This document shows, piece by piece, positions 1-6,700 of a stretch of 33,700 nt of DNA. The notes under the pieces are model-generated. The model was not told where the DNA came from. It saw only the letters and a list, made by a program, of their open reading frames with translations, and made no database searches. The stretch's first letter is position 1, and each line of letters opens with the position of its first letter. Made by a program: the position numbers and the translations under genes. Origin of the DNA: JAKBCQ01 sp021807585 (GTDB lineage Bacteria; Planctomycetota; Planctomycetia; Isosphaerales; Isosphaeraceae); contig DAHWFG010000086.1 of NCBI GenBank assembly GCA_027325115.1, forward strand, positions 1 to 33,700. The letters run 5' to 3'.

Positions 1-221
1 AGCGCAAAATAGTCTCGTGTGTTCGTTTCGTCGGGCGACGCCTTCACAAGTCGTATATTAAAGTCAATTCGATTCATATATCGTTCCACTTGATAGTGAT
101 CGACCCACCGCAAGAGCAAAGACGAGATCTCAGGATCGGAGGTTCGCGACGATAACAACAAAAGTTCCACTCCTCTGCAACATTGTCGAATTGGACCTTC
201 CTCGAACGACCATTCTTTCAG
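1..221 (-). CDS. Possible partial gene running off the left edge (unknown)
   Basis: One minus-strand frame stays open from about 221 to the window edge. It reads like protein rather than a shadow: it is rich in W, Y, R, D and E, with segments such as SSRTSDPEISSLLLRWVDHY and RYMNRIDFNIRLVK. No ATG begins it. Candidate starts are a CTG at 221 or a TTG further in, the latter preceded by AGAGGAG. Just upstream on the same strand (325-233) a second frame encodes a 30-residue peptide ending EYRDAVRELEEIYI, which also looks protein-like. The two could be pieces of one decayed gene or two small genes. The family is not recognised and the C-terminus lies outside the window. Confidence 0.3.
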   Translation of the reverse strand, partial: MKEWSFEEGPIRQCCRGVELLLLSSRTSDPEISSLLLRWVDHYQVERYMNRIDFNIRLVKASPDETNTRDYFA

Positions 222-330
222 TATTTATTATTTCATATATAAATTTCTTCCAATTCACGAACCGCGTCGCGATATTCATCAAGTGTCGAACGATACCGGA
301 TAATCTTGTTTCTCGACTGTGCCACTCCAA

Positions 331-398
331 AAGGAGTTCGTCTCCTCACTCCTTTCTCGATTCTCCTCTCTATTTTTTGGCCGTTTCGGCCAAAAAAT
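331..398. repeat. 68-bp direct repeat, copy 1, with terminator-like palindrome
   Basis: This 68-bp segment recurs almost perfectly at 596-663. It ends in a palindrome, six T, GGCC, a five-base centre, GGCC, six A. The centre is GTTTC here and GAAAC in the other copy, so the palindrome is flipped between copies. No gene lies just upstream on either strand to need this copy as a terminator, so it is probably a duplicate of the tRNA terminator region. Confidence 0.8.
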
Positions 399-446
399 AG
401 CCGTTCCAGCCAAAAAATCGGCGCAAAGAACAAAAGTATCGTACCC

Positions 447-569
447 GAGATCCGTCTCTCAAATCAAACTATCTAGGTAGGCTTGGGGAAGAGTGGAGAA
501 AGGAAACTCAGGTGAGATCCGTCTCTCAAATCATACTATTTAGATAGACTTGGGGAAGAAAGGAGAAAG
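447..569. repeat. Two tandem ~57-bp repeats (447-503 and 513-569)
   Basis: Two units beginning GAGATCCGTCTCTC and running into AGGAGAAAGG-type sequence lie 66 bases apart and differ at a handful of positions. The unit start GAGA-TCCG-TCTC is itself a small inverted repeat. Copy 2 runs into a purine-rich AGGAGAA microsatellite (about 557-580). Together with the 68-bp repeats on both sides, this makes a non-coding nest of local duplications downstream of tRNA-Pro. Confidence 0.75.
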
Positions 570-595
570 GAGAAAGGAGACCGACTCGAATCGGA

Positions 596-663
596 AAGGA
601 GTTCGTCTCCTCACTCCTTTCTCGATTCTCCTCTCTATTTTTTGGCCGAAACGGCCAAAAAAT
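596..663 (-). terminator. tRNA-Pro terminator within 68-bp repeat, copy 2
   Basis: Read on the minus strand, the bases directly after the tRNA acceptor form a palindrome (about 637-662): a T run, GGCC, a short loop, GGCC and an A run. The stem begins right at the tRNA 3' end, so it could serve both as terminator and as a 3'-processing signal. The whole 68-bp block is a near copy of 331-398. Confidence 0.6.
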
Positions 664-737
664 CGGGGCGACAAGATTTGAACTTGCGACCTCACGGACC
701 CGAACCGTGCGCTCTAGCCAAGCTGAGCTACGCCCCG
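663..737 (-). tRNA. tRNA-Pro (anticodon CGG)
   Basis: The minus strand folds into a full cloverleaf. The 7-bp acceptor stem is CGGGGCG/CGCCCCG, the D arm is GCTC...GAGC, the anticodon stem is CACGG/CCGTG around loop TTCGGGT, and the T arm is GCAAG-TTCAAAT-CTTGT. The anticodon CGG reads the proline codon CCG. The C1-G72 pair and A73 discriminator are typical of bacterial tRNA-Pro. The 3' CCA is not encoded: T residues follow the discriminator, so CCA must be added by a nucleotidyltransferase. Confidence 0.95.
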
Positions 738-752
738 TCTTTGTGAGCACCT

Positions 753-781
753 ATTCTTAACGGTCGAACCGATCCTGTCAA
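753..781 (-). promoter_or_regulatory. Sigma70-type promoter of tRNA-Pro
   Basis: On the minus strand, TTGACA (781-776) is followed after 17 bases by AAGAAT (758-753). The -35 box is a perfect match and the -10 box matches 4 of 6. It lies about 16 bases upstream of the tRNA 5' end, as expected for a stable-RNA gene. Confidence 0.65.
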
Positions 782-1154
782 TCGGAACGCACGAGAGACA
801 CGTTGATTGCCGACTCGGCGAACGGCGATTCAGCCGAACCGGCGAATCGCGCTTTCCCAGTCACCAACGCCCCCCGAGTGCGTTCCAAAAACTCAAAAAT
901 CCATGTTTCGCCGCGAAAACCTCAATCGAAACGATCGATTTTCACCCGATCGCCGCGACCCTTCTCTCGAATTGACAAGAGGATCGGACACGCGGTTCGC
1001 ACCGTCCGCTCAATCGCGGTTCGCGCAGGTTTCCTGATCGCGATTCGCTCCGATTCCATTTTTGACCGTCGATCCACGTACGCCTAACGCGAAAGCCGCG
1101 GCCGCGGTATATTGGGGGCTCGAAAGACCCGTTGAACCGCGAGAAATCGATTCC
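782..1154. other. Intergenic, nothing recognised
   Basis: About 370 bases between the tRNA promoter and the TIM-barrel gene. Short open frames exist on both strands, but their translations are R/S-rich low-complexity shadows with no recognisable motif. The promoter of the downstream gene is presumably here but no convincing hexamer pair was seen. Confidence 0.5.
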
Positions 1155-2009
1155 ATGATCCCTTGTATCAGTCAGGCGACGACGATGAGCACCCCCTTCG
1201 AGACCGATCTCGAAGCCTACGCTCGCGGAGGATTCCAACTCGTCGAACTTTGGCTCACAAAGCTTGAAACGTATCTCGAAACGCATTCGATCGACGACGT
1301 TCACAGGCTTCTCGGCGAATTGCAACTCAAAGCCGTCGCCGCGGCGTCGCAAGGGGGGTTGCTGTCGCTTCACGCCGCCGAACGGAAACTCCATACGGAA
1401 CAGTTCCAAAGCCGACTCGCCACGCTCGAACAACTCGGAGTCGGCGTCGTGATCGTCACCGGCGACTTTCATCAGACGCCGCGCGAGAGCGACCTCGCGA
1501 CGATCGTCACGGCGCTCGGCGAAGCGGGCGAACTGGCGCGGAACCGCGGCGTTCGCGTGGCGCTCGAATTCCAAAAATCGGCGCGGTTCCTCGCAAGCCT
1601 CGATACCGCCGTCGCGGTCGCGGCGCAATGCGGATCGGACAACGTTGGCATTTGTTTGGATATGTTCCAATATTACTGCGGACCGAGCAAGCGCGACGAT
1701 CTCGGTTATCTTTCACTTGAGAATCTGGCCTGGGTGCAGGCGAGCGACCTGATCGGCGTGCCGCGCGAGCTCGCGACCGACTCGGATCGGATCCTCCCCG
1801 GCGAGGGATCGATCGAAATCGAAGCGATCGTCGATTATTTGGAGCGGATCGGCTACGCGGGTCCGATTTCGCTCGAGGCTCCGAATCCGATGTTATGGGG
1901 GATCGCGGCCGAGCGTGTCGCCGACGTCGGGTTTCAGGCGATCCGGCGGATTCTCCCGGGCTCGCGACCGAAAGCGTCCGGCGCCCGCGACCCGCGGGGA
2001 GGGTTTTGA
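1155..2009 (+). CDS. Sugar phosphate isomerase/epimerase-like TIM-barrel protein
   Basis: A 284-residue protein of the xylose-isomerase-like TIM-barrel family, which uses a divalent metal to isomerise or epimerise sugars or related polyols; the substrate cannot be told. Family features visible are ALEF (Glu138), ICLDMF (Asp169), a VQASDL strand (Asp198), the loop LPGEG (216-218) and a final ISLEAPNP strand. As I recall, relatives have FHYY after the LD motif; here it is FQYY (Gln172), a possible change at a ligand position. The frame is open further upstream, but this ATG begins the barrel and the earlier residues look non-coding. No strong Shine-Dalgarno is visible. The next gene follows after 2 bases, suggesting a two-gene transcript. 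Confidence 0.85.
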   Translation: MIPCISQATTMSTPFETDLEAYARGGFQLVELWLTKLETYLETHSIDDVHRLLGELQLKAVAAASQGGLLSLHAAERKLHTEQFQSRLATLEQLGVGVVIVTGDFHQTPRESDLATIVTALGEAGELARNRGVRVALEFQKSARFLASLDTAVAVAAQCGSDNVGICLDMFQYYCGPSKRDDLGYLSLENLAWVQASDLIGVPRELATDSDRILPGEGSIEIEAIVDYLERIGYAGPISLEAPNPMLWGIAAERVADVGFQAIRRILPGSRPKASGARDPRGGF

Positions 2010-2011
2010 AC

Positions 2012-2542
2012 GTGTCGGTGGCTTCGCTGCACCCGGCGCCGGCGATCTACCGCGAGGAACAATACTTCGCGTGGTGGATCTACGCGCTCCTTTCAAGCAC
2101 GTTTGTCATTGTCGGATTTCTTCATATCTGGGGATCGAATCGCAGACCGCAGGCGGTCGAACTTGTGAAGGCGCACGGCGCGCTCGAGATGATCGAACTC
2201 GGCGGCGTCGCGGTCGCGACGATCCTCCTGGTCGGCGTTTTACGAATGACGACGCTCGTCACTCCGACCGATGTCCGCGTTTGGTTCGGCCTCATTCCGA
2301 CATACCGCAAGTTCATCGCGATCGGAGCGATCCAGCGGGTCGAGGTCGTCGAATATCGGCCGATCCTCGATTACGGCGGCTGGGGGATTCGCTTCGGCCG
2401 CGACGGCGAGCGCGTGTTCAATGCGCGCGGGTCGCGCGGCGTGAGGCTGTTCCTGGCCGACGGCTCTAAGTACTTAATCGGCAGCCAAAACCCCGAGGAA
2501 CTCGCGGGAGCGATCAACGAAACGATCCGGTTGCGATCCTAG
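2012..2542 (+). CDS. Small membrane protein with PH-like cytosolic domain
   Basis: A 176-residue protein with two predicted membrane helices (about 18-40 and 62-86). A compact beta-rich C-terminal domain follows (about 90-170) that reads like the bacterial PH-like domains in DUF6141-type proteins, with the segment GWGIRFGRDGERVFNARGSR. The GTG at 2012 is chosen because GGGGAGGG ends 8 bases before it; a TTG at 2006 is possible but lies too close to that site. Function is unknown. It sits directly behind the TIM-barrel gene and is probably cotranscribed, but nothing links the two functionally. Confidence 0.75.
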   Translation: MSVASLHPAPAIYREEQYFAWWIYALLSSTFVIVGFLHIWGSNRRPQAVELVKAHGALEMIELGGVAVATILLVGVLRMTTLVTPTDVRVWFGLIPTYRKFIAIGAIQRVEVVEYRPILDYGGWGIRFGRDGERVFNARGSRGVRLFLADGSKYLIGSQNPEELAGAINETIRLRS

Positions 2543-2819
2543 GGAATGAGGCGTTTTCGGGGAAAATGAACGGCGAATCCGGGGGCTCGAAAAAATGTCC
2601 GCGCACCACAATCGGGATTCACCCGTTTGAGCAAAGCGGCCGGCTCGGCCAAACGTCGTACATCACCCTCGAAAGCAAGGGTCGAAAAGTCATATCGCCG
2701 ATTGTTCATCTTTCTGATCGGGAATCGAGAATCCGCCGGAGAGCCGGGTTTTCTATAAGATTCATCATATAAGAAATCGAGTGAATTCTTTCCCGGATAG
2801 ATCGCGATCGAAGCGATCC

Positions 2820-3977
2820 TCAAACTCCGATCGATCGATCACGCGCGACGATCTCCCAACGGTCAATAATTATGTGTTCCTCAATGACATACGCCCATTG
2901 ATATAAGGCGCATGTGGGACAAATATGTTTAGGAATCGCCAAAAGCGCGTCGCCGGGTTCGAGCGTATCGGCAAGAGTGGTATCGACGACGAGGTGTTCT
3001 TCGCTTTGAGAGACGATCGTCGCGTCCGGAACGCCGATCAGTTCGACGCGCGGATTGGGCGGATCGGCGGCGACGGCCTTGTAGCCGACGTCAAGGCAAA
3101 TCCGTCCGCGCCTCGGCTTGCTTACGACTCTCGTGAAAACGAAAGCGCCGATCCGAAACGGCAGGTCGGGGAAACGCGTCGCGTAACCCGCGTCGTGGAA
3201 CACGCACGTTCCCGGCGAGCATTCGAGCCCCGCGAGTTCGCGGTCGGCGTGGATTGGAAACGTCGGCGTGCCGCCGATCACGATCCTCGGTACGTTCAAA
3301 CCTCGCTTCAACAAGCGATCGCGCAAAGAAACGACCTGAGCGAATCCTTGATCGGCGGAACGGCGGCGATCGTCGATATCAAAATCATGGACATGGCCGT
3401 CGTACGCGTGCAGGCCGTCGGCCGAAAGCCCCGCGGCTTGAGCGACGAGGGCGTACAGTTCGACCGCGTCGTCGCCGGGAGCGATCCCGGTTCGTCCCAT
3501 GCCGACGTCGAGATCGACGAGTGTCGGAATGGCGCGTTTCGGTCGCCCGCTTTGCGCCGCGGCGGCGAGCGCCCGCGCGCCTTCTCGATCGGCGACGACG
3601 GCTCGGAACGTCGTCGCGGGATAAAGCTCGATCAATCTTACGAATCGCGCGATGTTGGGTCCGACAAGCGGGTAAGCGAGCAAAACGTCGAGCGGGCGAT
3701 CGATCTCAACCGCTGCGCGGGCGATCATCTCGGCCTCGGCGATCGTTGCGCACTTGAATTTGGATACACCAAATTCGAGCGATTGAAGCCGAATCACCGC
3801 GGGGGTTTTATGCGTTTTGACATGCGGGCGCAATCGATCGACTCCGCGCGCGATCTCGACCGTTTTCGCGGTATTCGAGCGGACGATCGCGCGATCGATC
3901 AAAAGCGACGGACTGATCAGTCGCTCGGCGTCTTGAATCCAAAATGCGCTCGCGGGATCGTTGATATATGTCGTCAT
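2820..3977 (-). CDS. D-threonine aldolase / D-serine dehydratase family enzyme
   Basis: A 385-residue PLP enzyme with an alanine-racemase-like N-terminal barrel and a C-terminal D-ser_dehydrat domain. The cofactor motif RPHVKTHKT is at 50-58, with Lys54 the probable Schiff-base lysine. The PLP-phosphate region includes VIGGTPTFP. The metal pair of the family is present as His351 and Cys353 in KHICPTC. Family members cleave D-3-hydroxy amino acids to glycine plus aldehyde or dehydrate D-serine; motifs alone do not separate these. Length is normal. It is the last gene of a minus-strand run, 61 AT-rich bases behind the amidohydrolase, and may share its message. No good Shine-Dalgarno precedes the ATG. 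Confidence 0.9.
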   Translation of the reverse strand: MTTYINDPASAFWIQDAERLISPSLLIDRAIVRSNTAKTVEIARGVDRLRPHVKTHKTPAVIRLQSLEFGVSKFKCATIAEAEMIARAAVEIDRPLDVLLAYPLVGPNIARFVRLIELYPATTFRAVVADREGARALAAAAQSGRPKRAIPTLVDLDVGMGRTGIAPGDDAVELYALVAQAAGLSADGLHAYDGHVHDFDIDDRRRSADQGFAQVVSLRDRLLKRGLNVPRIVIGGTPTFPIHADRELAGLECSPGTCVFHDAGYATRFPDLPFRIGAFVFTRVVSKPRRGRICLDVGYKAVAADPPNPRVELIGVPDATIVSQSEEHLVVDTTLADTLEPGDALLAIPKHICPTCALYQWAYVIEEHIIIDRWEIVARDRSIGV

Positions 3978-4038
3978 AGAGAAATACGCCGCTCTCTAAT
4001 ATTAATTGATTTATTAAATATATTGATCTCGTTTTTCT

Positions 4039-5391
4039 TTATTTTTTCGGCGGCAGGAGTTCGACGATCGCGGCCGAGCAGGCGCGGACGGCGACGGCGA
4101 CGCTCGGGCGGAAATCGGGGCGATAGAGCGCCGAGTGAAGCGAGGGGAGCGGCTCGCCGTTCTCGCGCGAGGCGGTGATTTTGGCGGGGGGGATCGTACC
4201 CAGACGGAACATGAAGGTCGGCACGCCGTCGCGGCCGAAGAGGCCGAAATCCTCGGCGCCCATCGTCGGATCGACCTCGATCACGTTGTTTTTACCCAAT
4301 TCTTGGATGAACGCGGGGAGGACGCGTTTGACGAGTTCGGGGGTGTTGACGGTCGGCGGGGTCGCGTCGCTGATCGTCACCTCGGGCTCGGGTGCGCGAT
4401 GCGCCTGCGCAAGCGCATGCGCGCGGCGTTTGATTCCCTCGATCAATAAATCGCGGACGTCGTCTCGAAACGCGCGCAAGGTTAATTGCAAATGCACATC
4501 ATTAGGGATAATATTATGTTTAGTTCCTCCATGAATTGCGCCCACGGTGACGACCGCGGGATGAATCGGATTGATCTCGCGGGAAACGATCGTTTGCAGA
4601 TCGACGACGAGGAGCGCCGCGAGGACGATCGGGTCGACGGTGTTCTGGGGCATCGCGCCGTGGCCGCCTCGGCCTTTGACGATCACGTCGACCGAGGTCG
4701 ACCCCGCCATCGCGGGTCCTGAACAATAGCCGATCTTTCCCGTTTCAAGGTCGTGCGCCACATGAAGCGCGAGCGCGAAATCGGGTTTGGGAAACCGGCG
4801 ATAAAGCCCGTCGTCGAGCATCGCGCGCGCTCCGCCGATTTTCTCCTCGGCGGGTTGACCGATGAAAAGAATCGTGCCCGACCACGCAGACATATGATCT
4901 TTTAACCACCTACCCGTGGCGATCAGGTTCGTCATATGAACATCGTGGCCGCACGCGTGCATCACCCCCGTCTTATCGCCCGCGTCGTCGGTCGTCTTGA
5001 TTTTGCTCGCGAACGGCAGCCCCGTCGCCTCGGTGACGGGAAGCGCGTCAAGATCGCTGCGCAGCAACAACACGCGACCGGGTCCGTTCTTCAAAACCCC
5101 CACGACGCCGTATTTTCCCACCCCCTCCGTCGTCTCGGCGCCGATCGACCGCAGCTCGGCGGCGATCCGCTTCGAAGTCTCGGCCTCGTGGAACGAAAGC
5201 TCGGGATGCGCGTGCAAGTGCCGATATAATTGCTCAAATTCATCCAGATGCGATTCGATCCATGCGTCGGTCTCGTCGGCGCAAGCCGAACGCGAGCCGA
5301 ACGAACCCGCGGCGCACCAAAAGGCGCACGCACAGGCGAATCGAAGGCCGATGCTCAAGCCGAAGAGAAACCGCTCGCGACGAACCCGCAT
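4039..5391 (-). CDS. Secreted M20-family amidohydrolase (hippurate/IAA-amino acid hydrolase type)
   Basis: A 450-residue M20D metallo-amidohydrolase that would remove an acyl group from N-acyl amino acids or a related amide. An N-terminal signal peptide (about 1-38, ending SACA-DE) indicates export. Family motifs appear in order: HPELSFHE (62-69), RSDLDALPV (111-119), MHACGHDVH (144-152) with metal ligands around Cys147 and His149, GQPAEE (178-183), the dimerisation-domain GGHGAMPQ, then MGAEDF and a final LHS. Length is normal plus signal peptide. The Shine-Dalgarno GGAGG lies 7 bases before the ATG. It is flanked closely by the D-threonine-aldolase-like gene and a TPR gene on the same strand, suggesting a small operon. 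The conserved GGTKHNIIPNDV stretch is written almost wholly in AT-rich codons. Confidence 0.92.
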   Translation of the reverse strand: MRVRRERFLFGLSIGLRFACACAFWCAAGSFGSRSACADETDAWIESHLDEFEQLYRHLHAHPELSFHEAETSKRIAAELRSIGAETTEGVGKYGVVGVLKNGPGRVLLLRSDLDALPVTEATGLPFASKIKTTDDAGDKTGVMHACGHDVHMTNLIATGRWLKDHMSAWSGTILFIGQPAEEKIGGARAMLDDGLYRRFPKPDFALALHVAHDLETGKIGYCSGPAMAGSTSVDVIVKGRGGHGAMPQNTVDPIVLAALLVVDLQTIVSREINPIHPAVVTVGAIHGGTKHNIIPNDVHLQLTLRAFRDDVRDLLIEGIKRRAHALAQAHRAPEPEVTISDATPPTVNTPELVKRVLPAFIQELGKNNVIEVDPTMGAEDFGLFGRDGVPTFMFRLGTIPPAKITASRENGEPLPSLHSALYRPDFRPSVAVAVRACSAAIVELLPPKK

Positions 5392-5408
5392 CGATCAACC
5401 TCCGTAAC

Positions 5409-5729
5409 TTATTCCAACCCCATTTGTTTTTGATACGCGATCGCCTTGGCGTGTTCGGCCTCGGGAATCATCCCGCACCGCTGGTAGATCACCGAAAGCG
5501 CCGTGTAACTGAAGGTGTCGTCGGGCTCGATCTCGACGACCCGCTTGGCGTGGTAAACCGCCTTCTCGGACCGAGCCAAATCGGCGTGAAGCTTGGCTAG
5601 CATCCCGTGCGCAATCGCGAAATCGGGGTCGATCGCGATCGCCTCGTCCAACTTGCCGATCGCCCCCTCGCGATCCCCCTTCGATTTGAGCTCGACCGCC
5701 TGATCATAAAGCTCGTTCGGCGTCGACAT
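5409..5729 (-). CDS. Small TPR protein
   Basis: A 106-residue protein made of about three tetratricopeptide units (for example AIGKLDEAIAIDPDFAIAHG and AVYHAKRVVEIEPDD), a helical scaffold for protein-protein contact. There is no signal peptide, so it is probably cytosolic. The ATG before STPNELYDQAVELKSKG is preferred because the upstream extension looks non-coding; the preceding AAAGAAAGAG is a weak ribosome site. It lies 17 bases upstream of the amidohydrolase gene on the same strand and is probably cotranscribed. Similar small TPR proteins are common in planctomycetes. Partner unknown. Confidence 0.85.
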   Translation of the reverse strand: MSTPNELYDQAVELKSKGDREGAIGKLDEAIAIDPDFAIAHGMLAKLHADLARSEKAVYHAKRVVEIEPDDTFSYTALSVIYQRCGMIPEAEHAKAIAYQKQMGLE

Positions 5730-5858
5730 CGCTTCACTCTTTCTTTTATAAAATAGCAAAATATCAATAGCAAAACAATCAGAAGCGCCCGACGATTCGG
5801 TTCGGTTCCCACGACGCTTCAAAACCGATCGTCAAACGTCGTTCGTCTCGGCGAATCG

Positions 5859-6458
5859 TCACGCATCAAGCAGCGGCCCTTCGTGGACGATCTCGGCAAG
5901 CGATTTCCGTTGCGAAGGCGTTTCGCGGCCGCGAGTCGCGTCGTCGAGAACGCTCGGATCGCCCGGCTTGCCGATCGCGATCATCGCCTCGACCTGAAAT
6001 TCTTCGGGAAGATTGAGCGTCGAGCGGGCCATGTTGTAATCGAAGCCTTGCATCGCGTGAACGACGAGCCCCTTGATCCAGCCTTGCAGTGCGAGGCTCA
6101 TAAACGCCGACCCCGCGTCGAACGAATGCGTTTGCGCGGGCTTGCCGTTGTGCTCGAACACCGTGCGAGACGTCACGACGACGAGCGCCGCGGCGTTTTT
6201 CGTCCACGATTGGTTGAACTCGACCATCAGGCGAAAAAACGCCGGCCAGTGCTCGGATCGGCGGGTCGCGTAGAAGAATTTCCAGGGCTGCGCGTTGTAA
6301 GACGAAGGCGCCCATCGCGCCGCCTCGAACAACGTCATCAATTCTTCATGTGTCAATTCCTCCCCCGACATCGCTCGGGGCGACCATCGATCGATGAAAA
6401 GCGCGTCGATCAAAAGATCGGTCGTTCGTACTTCGCTTCCACGGATCCATTTCGGCAT
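5859..6458 (-). CDS. Nitroreductase family FMN oxidoreductase
   Basis: A 199-residue protein of the nitroreductase fold: FMN-dependent, NAD(P)H-using, typically homodimeric and cytosolic. The FMN-phosphate motif appears as RWSPRAMS near the N-terminus, followed by EAARWAPSSYNAQPWKF, a hallmark of the family, and later MSLALQGWIKGLVVHAMQGF and AMIAIGKPGD. Physiological substrates of such enzymes are usually unknown. The ATG at 6458 is chosen because GAGGAA lies about 7 bases upstream and MPKWIRG begins the conserved fold; the longer frame upstream is not protein-like. It heads the minus-strand run 2820-6458, divergent from the TolC-like gene. Confidence 0.9.
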   Translation of the reverse strand: MPKWIRGSEVRTTDLLIDALFIDRWSPRAMSGEELTHEELMTLFEAARWAPSSYNAQPWKFFYATRRSEHWPAFFRLMVEFNQSWTKNAAALVVVTSRTVFEHNGKPAQTHSFDAGSAFMSLALQGWIKGLVVHAMQGFDYNMARSTLNLPEEFQVEAMIAIGKPGDPSVLDDATRGRETPSQRKSLAEIVHEGPLLDA

Positions 6459-6700
6459 CGATCGATTCCTCGGGTCTCGGGCCGGCAACCTCTCCAGGTT
6501 ACGGTTCCACGATCGTGACGCAAGGGGATCGGGATCGATCGCGAGATTGGATCTCCAAAAAAAGCTCAAGTTTTCGGTCGAACGAGCCGACAAGCCGCGG
6601 TTGACGCCTTGAGGGGACATCCGTATGATCCCCTCGCCTTGGGCGCTGAGCGGTCGGCTCGGGCGTTTCACCCTTAACCTTCATGGAAGGAGGTCCGCGG

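Noticed and set aside
447..569. The tandem repeats as a CRISPR array
   Set aside because: Only two units, about 57 bases each, imperfect, with almost no spacer and no cas genes nearby.
2543..2819. Small plus-strand gene (2566-2772) in the spacer between convergent genes
   Set aside because: No recognisable family, no ribosome site, and composition like the surrounding non-coding DNA.
2925..4178. A 417-residue plus-strand open frame opposite the D-threonine-aldolase-like gene
   Set aside because: Translation is R/D/G-rich without motifs. It is a shadow of the real gene: heavy use of codons such as TCG, CGA, GAT and ATC leaves few stops on the opposite strand. The same holds for long antisense frames at 8009-9007, 17630-18391 and 25446-26534.
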